From positions 2,550,501 through 2,614,500 of the forward strand of contig NC_080079.1 of the NCBI RefSeq assembly GCF_949987535.1: a DNA stretch of 64,000 nucleotides. Direction: 5' to 3'. The first letter of the stretch is position 1. Each line of letters opens with the position of its first letter. The notes under the pieces are model-generated. The model ran no database searches and was not told the DNA's origin. It saw only the letters and a list, made by a program, of their open reading frames with translations. Shown here in pieces: positions 45,939 through 57,893 of the stretch. Made by a program: the position numbers and the translations under genes. This DNA is from Balaenoptera acutorostrata. Its lineage: Eukaryota > Chordata > Mammalia > Artiodactyla > Balaenopteridae.

Positions 45939-46476
45939 TGAAACCAAGCAGGACCCAGTGGGGCTCCTGGGCACAAAAGCTTTTCTGTGTCCCCTTCCCT
46001 ACTTCCAAAGGGCAGGTTCAAACAGCTGCTACTCAGGGAAGGGAAGGGATGTGGAGACCAGGGAGGAACAGCCAAGAAGCAATAGTGCAGCCTGGGGGCA
46101 GCGTCCTGGGTTCCCCCTCAAGGGATGCACAGAACAGGGTCTTTGAGCTCTTTTGCAGAACTGAAACGCCCACCAAATGTAAGATGTTAACTACTTGATG
46201 AAGCATTCTTCATTCCAGAGAAGGTCACAATTCGCCCATCACCACCTGAAGCCAGAAGATCTCTGGACTGAAGGAATGTGGGCCCTGCAGCTACCCTGAT
46301 TCTTATCAGCAACCCCATCCCTTGACTATGACCCTTCACACACCGCTCCCGGGATGGGACACACAGTTTTGAGGGCATTAGCCCGCCACGGTCCCCTTTA
46401 CCTGGCAAAGCAATAAAGTTACTCTTTTCTACTCCACCCAAAACTGTCTCTGAGATTCAATTTGGTGCTGGGATAC
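45939..46476 (+). mobile_element. Solo LTR-like element, family 1 copy E
   Basis: Starts TGAAACCAAGCAGGACCC, like the start of copy D. It shares 'acttccaaagggcaggttca' and 'gggtctttgagctcttttgc' with other family members. It has AATAAA near 46,412. The 3' half differs from copies A, C and D, so it may be a related subfamily. No matching duplication was found and the 3' edge is approximate. Confidence 0.6.
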
Positions 46477-46619
46477 AGAGGCCGGATTCGGCATCACTAT
46501 CAAGTCTGTGCACCCCGAGAAGCGGACACTCATCTCGGCCGAGAGCGTGGAAGAGGCCACGTCCCACGTGCAGGCTTGAGCCACGTCCTACATGCATCCC
46601 TAACCCGTGGCTGTTGACA

Positions 46620-47110
46620 CAGAAAATGTATGAACCCATATTTGATGAGGACGCTTCCTTAATTGCCAACTTTGATGCATCTTTCCAATATACTAAAACC
46701 CCTAATGAAGATGTGTACGAGATTAACAGATGCAATTAGAAATAGAGTCTTTTTGTTTCATTTGATACAGAATCAGCTTTTTATTGCACAATTTGTAACA
46801 CCTTCACATTTTCTAAGTCAAGGAACACAGAAAGGGGAACTCAGAACGCCAGAGTGTATCACACATAATTATCTTTGGAGGAAAATGAGAACAAAAGTAT
46901 GAGATAAATCTCATTGCCTGTTGAACAGTGAAAACCCACAAGAAACAGAAAAATGTCCATAAGTTTGTGTTCATCACAAGCGACTTTCCAAATTGGCTTC
47001 ATAAACACTTTGTGACCTTCAAGACTGGTTAAATCTCCTGGCCAGCATTTTCGACATGAAAATACAGTATTTAAGGAATCTGTACTATTAGATTCTCAGC
47101 GGGGTTTTGT
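46620..47110. other. AT-rich unique island, candidate conserved noncoding element
   Basis: Repeat-free AT-rich block in a GC-richer context. Dense with TAATTA-, TTTATTG- and AATTAG-like motifs. No open frame longer than about 80 codons and no protein similarity recognised. Regulatory role is a guess. Confidence 0.32.
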
Positions 47111-47660
47111 AGCGTTGGCCGCGAAGGTCAGAAAGACAGGCAGCCAGGAGCCCTGCACCCGCGCATCTTCATCGAGGGCAGGCTGGGACAGGACCCCGTG
47201 CGTGCCCAGTTAGGGGTCTGCAGGCACACAGAACGTGGCCGGGAGCCCAGGGCTGTCAACAACAGGCTGTGTCCATAACAGTGAGGACACCTCCTGCCCT
47301 GGCCATCACCCACTGTGGCCAGAGGCATGGAGACCCTGCTTCCATGAACGAGGCAACGGTCCAGAAAACCACCTGAACCCAGGGCCGGACCTAGGACGCT
47401 GAGGCTGGACAGACATCCTTTACCAGACGCCGACTCTGATACTGCCTGGCAGGTCCAAGCCAGTCACAGCAGCTGAGAGCTGCACCCAAGCACGGGTCTG
47501 CCCCTGGGCCTCGTGGTGGGCACCCACCAACCAATGCTCAGACCACAGCGGGCACTGAATGACCTCTGCTGTTCAGAGCACCAGGCAGGAGACACAGGGA
47601 GGCACGTGAAGAGCCGTGTGTATTCGGCTAACATCTGCAAGCCCCCTGAGCCACCAGACA
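47111..47660. other. Unique GC-rich sequence
   Basis: No gene or repeat recognised. Confidence 0.4.
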
Positions 47661-48247
47661 GGGAAGAGCAGGGGGGAGGGAGGGGAGGAGGGGAGGGAGA
47701 GGAGGAGGGGAGGGAGAGGAGGAGGGGAGGGAGAGGAGGGGGAGGGAGAGGAGGAGGGGAGGGAGAGGAGGAGGGAGAGGAGGAGGGGAGGGAGAGGAGG
47801 AGGGGAGGGAGAGGAGGGGGAGGGAGAGGAGGAGGGGAGGGAGAGGAGGAAGGGAGGGAGAGGAGGAGGGGAGGGAGAGGAGGAGGGGAGGGAGAGGAGG
47901 AGGGGAGGGAGAGGAGGAGGGGAGGGAGAGGAGGAGGGAGAGGAGGGGGAGAGGAGGAGGGGAGGGAGAGGAGGAGGGGAGGGAGAGGAGGAGGGGAGGG
48001 AGAGGAGGAGGGGAGGGAGAGGAGGAGGGGAGGGAGAGGAGGAGGGGAGGGAGAGGAGGAGGGAGAGGAGGAGGAGAGGAGGAGGGCAGGGAGAGGAGAA
48101 GGGGAGGGAGAGGAGGGGGCGAGGGAGAGGAGGGGGGAGGGAGAGGAGGGGGGAGGGAAGAGCAGGGGGAGGGAGGGGAGGAGGGGAGGGAGGGGAGGGA
48201 GGGGAGGGAGAGGAGGAGGGGAGGGAGAGGAGGAGGGGAGGGAGTGG
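47661..48247 (+). repeat. Purine-only 17-bp minisatellite
   Basis: About 580 bp made almost wholly of A and G on the + strand. The main unit is GGGAGAGGAGGAGGGGA (17 bp), repeated more than twenty times with variants. The opening motif gggaagagca near 47,661 recurs near 48,156, hinting at a larger duplication. Open frames of 250-280 codons on both strands across it are artefacts: stop codons need T, and the minus strand has only C and T. Confidence 0.96.
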
Positions 48248-48249
48248 CG

Positions 48250-48670
48250 GGCAGGCAGGGCGCTCCAGGCTAACACAACCTCGGAGCTTAAAGGAGAAAA
48301 ACTACGTCCAACTGCTGACTATTCCTTGTGCGATTCCTGTAACGAGCATTAAAAACAATCAGTGGGAATTATTTTGACCTTCAGGAAACCCTCTAAAAAG
48401 CTGAGGACTTCCTCAGGGGAGGGTCACAGTTAAGATTCTTTCATGCATTAAAATCCAATTAAGACCTAGGAACAATGGTCATTCTCAGTCTCAGTTGCAA
48501 AGAGGTTAATCATGGAGACTTGGAGAAACCCCGAAGGAGGCTAGGTGCTTTCTCTGCAACCATCAGGGACCGGCCTAAACCACCAGCAAAGTGGAACAAT
48601 TAGTTATGAAAAATGAGGCTTGGGGGCTCTTGAAGAACCTCAGGAACTTGAAGATTTAGGGGCAAAGGGT
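48250..48670. other. AT-richer unique sequence
   Basis: Repeat-free stretch after the minisatellite (cattaaaaacaatcagtggg; catgcattaaaatccaatta). Possibly conserved noncoding DNA. No gene. Confidence 0.28.
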
Positions 48671-48790
48671 GCACAACAATATTAACATACTTAATACTAC
48701 TGAACTATACACTTAAAATGGTTTAAGAAGATAAAATTTATGCTGTGTGCATGTTACCATGATTTAAATGATAAATCAATTTTTTCAAAA
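48670..48790 (+). repeat. Old L1 3' end
   Basis: 'aacatacttaatactactga', 'actatacacttaaaatggtt' and 'aagataaaatttatgctgtg' form the classic terminal segment of an L1M-type 3' UTR. 48,791-49,770 has no recognised feature, apart from a possible short MIR trace near 49,590. Confidence 0.75.
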
Positions 48791-49779
48791 GATTTGGGAG
48801 CAGGCAGAGGTCAAGCTGACCTTTGTCACTGCCTCACTGAGGTCCCCCCTCACCTCCTCAGGTCCACCGTCTCCCTCAGTGGCAGGTGGTAATTCACCTT
48901 AGCTGACACAGTACTTTCCTGGGCCACTGCCTGCGGGCTAATGTCCAAGCGCCCGGGTGGGACGCTGGTGCCTCGATCATCTTCTGCCCCACCCTGGAAT
49001 GGGTGTCCCCAGCTAAGAGAGGACAAACTTGGTCCCCAGCCACGGGGCCTGCCTGCTCCCCGGGACTCCAAGTGCCCTTCAGCTGGACAGAGCCAGCTCA
49101 GCAGTGGCTATTAGGTCTCTGCCAACATCCAGGAGGTGGTTTTGTAAACTCTCCAGCTCATCTAGGAGGGTCTCGAGGTCACCTGGGGCCAGCAGCCCTT
49201 TGTGAGGGAGACCTGGGTCCCTCTTGCCATGACCTCGGGCTGGCAGAGGGCAACTCCCAGAGAGGGCTGACCCGACCACAGCCTCCCAGCAGCCAGGGAC
49301 ATAAACCTTTGCACCCCAAGAGGAGCTGGGGCACACCCCTGCATCTTCTATCAGGACGGCCCTATAACGTCACCCACACAAGGAGAGGCTTTGGAGGATG
49401 GTCACAGGGCCCCACCAATCATTCTGCAGGCGTGAACTGGGCCAGCCAAGCTGGGACGTGCGGTCCCTAGCTACAGTCCCACCCTGGTATCTGGGGACCC
49501 AGAACAAACGCTCATCTGATGCAGACACACTCACTACTCAGGCGTTTCCCCAGCGCCCGTCCTCATCCTCAGCTTCTCCCCACCACAGAGGAGATCCGAG
49601 GCTAAGAGTAGAGTGACATGCCCCAGTTCACGGCGTACCAGCAGACCCAGATGTTGGCAGTAAAAGCTCTCCGTGCCCACACACTGCAGCTTGACCTGAG
49701 ATCGAATGCTGGTTTATCATCACACATGCTGATGTGTTTCCAGGTTGACTGGGGTCTCAAGGGTCAACGCTAAAGAGAA

Positions 49780-50620
49780 TTTACTATTTCCTACTATTTT
49801 AATTGTGGTAAAATACACAGAACATAAAATTTACCATTTTTAAGTGCACAGTTCAGTATGAAGTACACTTAACAGTGCTGTGTAACCATCACTGTAACAG
49901 GGAAAGACCTTTGTATCCTATTACAAGTTCATCACTAAAGGGATGTTGCCTATAAGCTTAAATTATACATAATGGCCCATCCTGGGGACCCTGCCTCCCA
50001 GGTCATGATCATTAAGCTAAAATACCTTTAACTCACAGGAAACATCCTGACCGGGCCCACCTGTGAAGCCTGCAGGAAGGAAGGAATTAACCCATGCCCT
50101 CCACAGTCTGACCAGAGCCAGGCTTCCCCCTCACCCTCTTTAGTATAAAAGAAGCCTGACTTCTAACCTGGGGAAGATGGTTCTTTGGGACACGAGTCCA
50201 CCATCTTCTTGGTCTTCTGGCTTCTGAATAAAGTCACTATCCCTTGCACCAACCCTCATCCCTCGATTCACTGGCCTGTTGTGCAGCGAGCAGTACAAGC
50301 TTGGACTCAGTAACATCACTACCATCCAGCTCCAGGACTTTGCCATCCTGCAAACCTGAAACTCTGCCCCCGTTAAACAATAACTCCCCATTCCCCTCCC
50401 CCAGGCCCCGGCACCCACCATCTACTTCCTGTCTCTATGCGTTTGACTATTTTAGACACTTCACAGAAACGGAATCATCTCGTATTTATCCTTTTGTGAC
50501 TGGCCTACTTCACTCAGCATAATGTCCTCAAGGTTCATCCACGTGGTAGCAGGTGTCAGAACTTCCTTCCTTTTAATGCTAAATAATATTCCATTGCATT
50601 TAAGCATGTAGATTTAAAAA
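49780..50620 (-). repeat. Old L1 fragment, antisense, split by a solo LTR
   Basis: Left part 49,780-49,892: 'attgtggtaaaatacacaga' and 'taaaatttaccatttttaag'. Right part 50,316-50,620: 'ttttagacacttcacagaaa', 'tactatcttcac'-type block 'ggcctacttcactcagcata', 'ttcatccacgtggtagcagg' and 'gctaaataatattccattgc'. The two join exactly across the LTR at TCAC. Confidence 0.87.
49893..50315 (+). mobile_element. Solo LTR, ERV1-like, inside an L1
   Basis: 423-bp LTR with TG...CA ends. A perfect 4-bp duplication TCAC lies at 49889-49892 and 50316-50319. It has TATAAAA at 50144-50150 and AATAAA at 50227-50232, a promoter-R-polyadenylation arrangement in sense orientation. No internal retroviral sequence, so the provirus was lost by LTR-LTR recombination. 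Confidence 0.9.
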
Positions 50621-50639
50621 AAAACAGAAAGCTGTCCTT

Positions 50640-53600
50640 AGCCTCCAAGGTTGCCTCAAGGCCAGAAGCGCCCGATGGGAGAGGCCGGTCTGCGGGACAG
50701 GCCGCAGGTCATGGCGGCTGTGACCTTCAGCTGGATTCTCCTCTTCCTGTGTTGTGAGCTGCCCTGTCCTCTGGGGCCACTCCACACGTGGCCCTGAGAG
50801 CAGCATTCAAACTAATAAAAGCAAATGGAGTTTTTGATTGCTCCTAATGAAGTGATGGGACTTCTGATGTTCACTGGAAGGAAAAGTTAATTCTGAAAGA
50901 TGGTGGTCATCTCCCGTTATCCTTTCAAGGGGAATGGAGTGGCTCTGGGGCCCCGGCCGGCACTGCGGATGGGTGGGGGGGCTGCGGGCACTTGGCTCTC
51001 ACCGGCTGGCCCTTCTGCCCACTGCCAGGGCCCGGGACCTCCTCTGGGGGTGAGCTGCCCGGCTGCAGAGGGCTGCAAGACACCCACTCAAACAGAAGGG
51101 CGCTGCTCACAACACAGGCAGGGGCACGCGAGGGGCAATGAGGGATGCAGCCTAGAGGCAGCCTGGGGGATGCGGGGAGGACTGTCCATTCCTGGGGTTT
51201 TTCACATGTTAAAAAGCCGCATAAACCAGGACCCCATGACCCCTGCGGCGCACTGAGTGTGAAACCCTTGAGTGGAACTATGCACACACACACGCACACT
51301 GACCCTGAACTGCACAGGTAACTCAGAATCCCAAGCCCACACAGATGCTGCCCCGAGCCTGTGCACGCCGTTAGTGAAAGTGGCTCAGGGCTCAGGATGG
51401 GCTGTGCGCGACTCCGCTGCACCAAACCCCTGACGTTCAAGCTGCCTTTCCGGCGCAGCACGCGTGTAGACAAAGCTCTCGGCTTCACGGAGACGGAGCG
51501 TTTTGAGGGCGGGCCTGCTCACCCGTCCTCACTCCATCAATCCGCGTGGACATGCTGGAACCAATAATCCCCATCCCCCAACCTCCACGCCATCCTGCAG
51601 CGCAGGGCAGGGTGTCCAGTTCCCGCCCAGCTCCACCACCAGCTCCCCGGAAGGCCCTGGACAGGCCGCTCTCCTCCCCTGGCCTCAGTTTCCCCCTACG
51701 GACCCTGTCACATCCAAGACCCTCTCCTCTGAGCAGCCCCGTGCACAGACGCTCCCCTTCCCTCAGGCCAGCTCCGGCCACTGGGCGGTGAGTCTGACCA
51801 GGAAGGTGGCCCCCCTCCAGGGCTGAGTCAGGACGGGCCACCGCCTTCGCTGGACCGCTTTCCCTCGGCCAGAGGTGGACTCTGGGGCCACGGCTCCAGT
51901 CTGGCCGACGTACAGGGAGGCCGCTGTGCACAGGAGAGAGGTTTCTCCTAATGAAAGGACACGGGGGCTTCTCCACCCCCTTTTCCTGCCCAGGGAAGGA
52001 TGACGACAGCGGCTCCGGGCAGGGTCCCCAGAGATCCAGCGAGCCCCTCAGAGGCAGGAGCGTGGCCGCCCTCACACCCCAGGCTGAGAATCATCCCCCC
52101 AGGAACACCGTCCTCTGCGGCCGAGAGCATCCTGCCCCGCGTACCACCTGCTCGGAACCCCTGCGCTTTCGGCTCAACCCCCGAGCAATTTGGAGGGGCC
52201 CCTCCACGTGGGCTGCCAAGTCTCCCTGCAGAGCTGGCCCCCCGAGGCTCGGCACACACGGCAGCCGCCAGGGGGCGAGCGGCCTGTGCTCTGCCCGGAC
52301 GGCACCTGCCCGCCCAGGGACCCTCAGTCCCGGCACCCGTCGGACACCTCACCTGCGTGGTGGCACCTGCTCCTCCAGGTGGGAGCCCTGCAGGCTGCCC
52401 TCTCGGTGAACGGCAGCTCTTACCCCACCCGACAAAACCCTTTGGCAGCTGCTCTCGGGGACCTGGGTCCCTCCACCCTCGACCCCAGAGCCCCCATTAT
52501 GGCTTCGCTGCTGTTTGCTCTCCCCGGGAGGCCCCCGCCTGCCCCAAGCGCCCCCCTGCGCCCCTCCTCCCTTCCAGCCTACACCTCTCCGCCCGCATCC
52601 CTCGCTCGGTGCCCAGCACGCTGCCACCCTGCACGTGACACCGGGGGACTGGATCCTGAGAGGCCCATCTCAGCACCCCCAGCCCTCGCGTGGGGCCTCT
52701 GCCACACCCCTTCCAGCCAGCCCCATTTACAGATGAGCAAACCGAGGCAGAAGACCATCAGTGACGACCAGGGTGGCACAGGTAAGGACTCGCCTGTGCA
52801 GAGGGCAGCTGGAGATGGGGGGTGGCGTGGGGCTGACACAGCCAGAGGGAATGGGGGGCACGTCCCCCAGATTCTAGAAACAGCACTGTTTGTCTTTGCT
52901 TTGAATCGCAGGAACGTTGGTTCAGAGGCAGGAAAGCTCCTTTGTCACTCCTGGGGCCTCCCTGTGGCACGAAGCCCAGACGTCGGGGAAGGAGCCCCCA
53001 GGGTCACAGCCCCGCTGGGGGCCTCCCGCCCGCCCCGCCCCAGGAGAGCCTCATGTCCGGGGCCCAGCTGCTCCCACCTCCCTCCATCCCCTCCTTGGGG
53101 TCCCGCCACTGTCCCAGGAGACGTCCCAGGTTCTCTCAGCTCCCCCAGCCAGGGAGGATCCTGTGTAGGGGGAGGTCTCCTCCTCTCCCCTTCCCTGTCC
53201 CCTTTCTCATCCACGCACCCCGGACTCCCTGACCCCATTCTTAAAGGAGGGTGAGAGCCCAAGAAGCACAGACATTCCCAGAGGCCACTGAAGACAGACA
53301 CCTGCTAGACGGGGCCAGGAGACACTGAGAGTATAAACACGGGGTCAGCAGCTCAGGAGAGCTGGCCACACCGACATGCAAATACCTCGAAATCGGACAT
53401 CCCTCTGGGCACAAGGCAACTAAAACGGATTAGCGCCAAGTGTCACTGATCTCCACCTCCCAGGGACTGGCAAACCCTTCTGAGGGCACGTGTGACTGTT
53501 CTAAACCTCTTAAGTCTCACTTCTAAGTGACATCCAAACCACAGAGCAGAGCATTTTACAAAGCAAGCAGCAACAACGAAGCCACCAGAGCTCTGGAAGC

Positions 53601-53789
53601 AGCCGTCAGGAGGAGGGTGGGCCTTCGGGGCCACCTGGGCCACAGTCCGGCGGTCAGAGGTGGGAGCGGGGGGCCAGGGTCACCCAGACCACTCGACCCA
53701 GGGCCCCACCTGGAAGCCGGTCCTGGGGCGGTGTCGCCTCATGTGCAAGCGCAAAATAGCAAGTGCAAGTTAAAGGGTGTTTCAGGAGG
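50640..53789. other. Unique sequence, GC-rich from about 50,900, with short repeat traces
   Basis: No gene recognised. Several overlapping frames of 130-354 codons between 51,485 and 53,254 lie in Pro/Ala/Gly/Arg-rich composition and overlap on both strands. A MIR-like trace occurs at about 52,715-52,790 (ccccatttacagatgagcaa). 50,800-50,900 is AT-rich and may be conserved. Confidence 0.4.
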
Positions 53790-53801
53790 AATTAGGCTTT
53801 T

Positions 53802-54743
53802 CTTTTTATTTATTTATTTTTTTAACCGGCTTCATTTATTTTTATCATATAAAACAATATGGCGGCTCCAGCTGTAGCCTGGGTCCTCTGCACGGAAACT
53901 CTGGTTTCCGTGGCCCTTTACAAGACGGTCAGTGAATTCCTGATACGGAGACTTGGTGAGTACCGACCCTTTCCAGAGATCAGGGGTGAGACGCCTGTAG
54001 GTCTTGGAAATGGCATCAAAAGTGGCCTTGGCAACGTCGCCCCGGGTGGTGGTGCAGCCCCTGGCGGGACGTAGCAGTCGTCAATTCCGGCCATCAGCAG
54101 TAGCTTCCTGGGCACAGGGGCTGAGACGATGCCAGTGCCCCGGGGGGCAGAGATGAGGCGCACCAGCACAGAGCCACAGCGGCCAGTCACCTGGGAAGGG
54201 ACGGTATGGGGCCTACCGATCTCATTCCCCCCCAAGAGCCTCGCACACGGGCACGACGGGGAGCTTGGCCAGAATTATGGCCCCGCGGAGGGCAGTGGCT
54301 ACCTCCTTAGAGCACCTGACACCCAAACCGACACATCCCTTGTAATCCCCGACGGAAGCAAATGCCTTGAACCTGGTCCGCTGGCCAGCACGGGTCTGCT
54401 TCTGACCAGGCATAATCTTCAAAACCTCGGCCTTGAGGGATGCCCCCAGGAAAAAGTCAATGACCTCAGATTCCGTGATGGGCAGAAGGGAGAGACAGCT
54501 CTCCTCCAGGGACCTGGTCTTCATGTCCTTGACCAGGCGGCCCAGCTTGGCGACGGAGAGCCACTCCTTGTCCTCGGCCTCGCCTCCGCGAGCTCCGAGG
54601 CCTCCGCCCCGGCCCTGGTTGCCGCTGCCAAAGACTCCGAGGAAGCCACCGCAGCCTCCCACTGCAGGGAACCCTGGGGCCTCCGGGCTCTCCCGCGGCA
54701 CCGGTGTCATCCGCCCTTCGGTGTTTTTACGGAGAAGCAGCGC
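53802..54743 (-). pseudogene. RPS2: Processed pseudogene of ribosomal protein S2 (uS5)
   Basis: Retrocopy of RPS2, a component of the small ribosomal subunit. The minus-strand translation shows [25 protein letters not shown] and [14 protein letters not shown] (frame ending near 54,222), then [16 protein letters not shown] and [13 protein letters not shown] in another frame, then the C-terminus. It is intronless and ends in AATAAA-like and poly-A sequence (53,802-53,824 on the + strand as T). A perfect 12-bp duplication AATTAGGCTTTT lies at 53790-53801 and 54744-54755. The start codon is AGG (54715-54717), there is an insertion near 54,230 and a 1-bp deletion near 54,068, the usual stop is lost, and the Gly/Arg-rich N-terminus is shortened. 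It is not expected to make S2. Confidence 0.95.
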
Positions 54744-54755
54744 AATTAGGCTTTT

Positions 54756-56090
54756 ATGTTGATGTTTATGAAAAGAGCGTGCAGAATGTGTCCCTAACTG
54801 GGAAAAAGCACGCACCCAGGGTATCTTGTTTCTACCTAAATCTGTGATGCATCGTCTACATCAAAGGAATGACACCGAAACGCTTTCACAATGTTCTGCA
54901 ACTCGGACCTCAGTGAGAACCGTGAGGTGTTTACAGGAACTTGACCTTGGCAGGCATCTCTGTGGGAGGGATTTTGTCACAGCGCACCCAGGTGTGCCCT
55001 GCAACCCCAGCTGGAATCTCCTTCCCCACCTCCAGCTGGAGGATAAGAGAGAATACAGTTCTCAGAGAGCTCCAAGGGCTGCTTCTAGCAAGAACAGAAC
55101 AGACAAACTTCTATCAGCCAAAATTTCATTACATGTTCTGTTTGGAGCTTTACTTGAAATCAATGACTCACATTCCTGCACAGGCTGCCAAACATGTCCC
55201 CAGCAACTTGTCCACAGCCGTTTGCCTTGGTCACTGTGTTGACTTTGGTGCTGAGGGACAAGGACGCCTGCCGCGCGGGGCTTCAAAGAGGGAGCGAGCA
55301 CCTGGTACCTTCGCAGGTGACGCTTCCCGGGCTTCCACTCGGCTCAGCAACACACAACACTTAGAAGGTTCTCCCCGTTGCTGGGGTTTGTGGAGAAGCT
55401 GGTAGCATCGTTATCTCTTTCCCTGTTTTACGTCGAGGGTCTCAGCCATAAGCACTGAAAGGAATCAGTTCCCAGTTCTTATTTCCTAACGAAAGAAAGA
55501 TTCTCTCTGCCCACACTACTTCTCTGTGCCGGGAGAAGGAAGCTCCATCAAACCCGACTGATTCCAGCCAACACAGAGGATTCGGGGCAGACGGGGCTGT
55601 AGGGGCCAGGGGACCTCCCCCGACATCAGGGCCCATGGGCCCCTCCACTTGGGAAGGGGCGGCCTGGTCAGCGTGGGCTGGAGCCCAGCCCACACCAGGC
55701 CGCTACTGTCAGGAAGGCAGAGCCCAGATGCCCTGAACCTCCAGCGGGATGGACGGGCCAGCCAGATGCTGACCTGGCCCAAGTCAGACAAGTTGGCGTT
55801 TGGTGCCCCACTGTGGCCTGCTGTGTCCATGGGGCCTCATAGGATCCTGTCATGGAGAACGGTCACTCCAGAGCAGGGGCTGCACTAACTCGTGCTCCCA
55901 GCGACACTCTGCAGACGACGGGGTGTGCGAGCATCCTCGGGGCTCCCCTGGGAAGCAGAGCTGGACCACGCTCTGTCCGGGGCTGTAGACCCCAGGCTGG
56001 AGCTCCCGCCCTAGCCCGCATCTGGACTCAGATGCTGGCTCCACAAGACATGTCCCGGGGTTGTAGGCGGGAATGCTAAAGAGACGTGTA
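54756..56090. other. Unannotated sequence
   Basis: No gene or repeat recognised. 54,770-55,240 is of moderate GC and non-repetitive. Confidence 0.4.
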
Positions 56091-56104
56091 GAAAATGGGA
56101 TGAA

Positions 56105-56212
56105 TCTTCCCGCACACGTGCACTTGTACATGCATGGGCATGTGGACAAGCACATGTGCACAACGCACACCCACACACGCCTGCACACATGCACACACGC
56201 ACACACAGGCCT
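56105..56212. repeat. Imperfect CA-rich tract
   Basis: Alternating cacacgtgcact- and cacacacgcaca-type sequence with many interruptions. It gives Cys/Val/His-rich spurious frames. Confidence 0.85.
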
Positions 56213-57840
56213 CTCTCCCCAGGCTCTGCCTGGGACACCAGGCCAGTCGTCGCCTGCAGCTCAGCTGCCCCGGGTCGGGAGCGTGGACCCCAGCTCTGCT
56301 CCGCCCCTGCAGCCCGGCCCCTCTCAACGCACCTCTGCAGCCCCCACTAAGAGGCAGAGTTTCCCTCTGCCCCTGGAACCCGGGCTGGCTTTGCAGCTGC
56401 AGAGGAAAGGACAGGGCACCAGCGCCAGCCTGAGCTCTGCACGTGTCCGCCCGCTGTCTTGGACCCTGTGGCCACCGTGAGGACAGGCCCAGGCCGGCCG
56501 GGGAAGATGAGGGGCCCCCTGGGGGTCAGCTGAGCCGTGAAGCCGGGCCAGCCTGTCCCGGCCGACCCCGCGTATCCCGCCTGTGGGAGAGCCCCCGACC
56601 CCCCTCCGCAGAGACATCCAAGGGCCAAGAGGCACTGAGCGCGGGGGCGGGGAGGGGCGGGTTGCAGCTACGGTGGCGACAGCGCTGGCGGGAGGTGACA
56701 GCGGCACTGTCCTATCTGCACGATCGACACCGAGCGCTCCCAGCAAGGAAGAGTCTCATCAGACGGCCAGGCTGCCCAGAGTGGTGTCACCCAGCTTCCC
56801 GGCTCTGCAAACCAGAGTCCTGCTGTGACGACCAGGGCAGGGCCACCCGTCCAGAGGCAGCTTTGCAACAGGAGGGCCAAAGAGACCACACACGGGCCTG
56901 CTGAGAATCACACGGGTAAAGAGACCCTGCAACACTCCTCCCTCTCTGACCCTCACCTCCCGGCAGGGAGGCGGCCGGCAGGGGTCCTGACACCGATGCA
57001 CGACACACCCTTGGCCCGGCGTGGCCGTGAGGACTACAGCCTGGGGCCTCCCCTGTGACCTGGGCTCACACCTAAACACGGCCTTTACCTCCTCCATCGC
57101 CCCGTCCACAGCCACGTCCAGCCCGCCTGCACCTGGACTCCTGCCACAGCCTCCTCGAGGCCAGCCTCCCCGGCACGGTTCCCCCTGCCTCCCCTCGCAG
57201 GCCAGGCTTCGTCGAGCGGACTGTGTGTTCCCATCACCACCGCCCAGGGGCCTGCTGGGGCTCCCTGTCCCCCTGCGGGCCGAGGTCCAGCCCCACACTT
57301 ACGACAGGGGGGCCTTCGGCCGCTGCGCTGACTCCCCGAGAGGCCGAGGGACCCACGTGGATGCCAGATGCCGACAAGCAGGATGAGCCTCGTGCCTCCG
57401 TGGAGGAAGGGAGGCCGGGGGAGAGAAGGGGGAGGACGCTGGAGGGGGCAGTGGGCGCCACTCCAGCAAAGGCACAGGGGCAGGGGGCTGACTCCGCGAC
57501 CCCCGTCTCCTTCCTGTCCCGTCCTGTGGGCAAGAGCAGGGGCAAAGGAGGGCCAGAGAGAGCCCCAGCCCGCCGGGCAGCTCGGAGTCAGGAGCCGCAG
57601 CCGGCACCATCGCCAAGAGCCCACTGGCTGAGCCATGGAGGCTGAGGGTCAGGAGACAAGGGGAGAACCGGGGAGCGGGAGGGATGTGGTTAGAAGAGGT
57701 CTCACTGGCCAGGTGGGGGGACGGAGGCGGCTGGGGCCACAGAAGAGCAGCAGGGGGGGAGCCTTGTGGTGAAGGGGCTGTTCTGTGTCCTGACAGCGGA
57801 GGTGGGTACATGAGTTTACACATGTGGTAAAGCTGCAGAG
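56213..57840. other. GC-rich unique sequence
   Basis: No gene recognised. Many overlapping frames on both strands (up to 212 codons) without known domains. Confidence 0.4.
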
Positions 57841-57844
57841 AACT

Positions 57845-57893
57845 AGACACACACGTGCCCATACGCACACGCATGCACACGGGGCACACAGAC
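57845..57893. repeat. Imperfect CA-rich tract
   Basis: Alternating acacacgtgcccat-type sequence. Short and interrupted. 57,894-58,725 is unannotated GC-rich DNA. Confidence 0.7.

Noticed and set aside
47464..48377. Open frames of 250-280 codons on both strands (Gly/Arg/Glu-rich and Pro/Ser/Leu-rich)
   Set aside because: They cross the purine-only minisatellite. The + strand lacks T and the minus strand has only C and T, so stop codons cannot occur. The 17-residue protein period is the 17-bp unit read through all frames.
26156..50315. Complete provirus with paired LTRs
   Set aside because: No gag, pol or env-like sequence was seen between any pair of LTRs. At least two LTRs have their own distinct 4-bp duplications, which marks them as solo.
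52190..53254. 354-codon + strand open frame
   Set aside because: GC-rich Pro/Ser/Arg-rich composition, overlapping frames on the other strand, a MIR-like trace inside, no recognisable domain.
53802..54743. Functional RPS2 gene
   Set aside because: Intronless, flanked by a target duplication, start codon changed, frame disrupted twice and stop lost.
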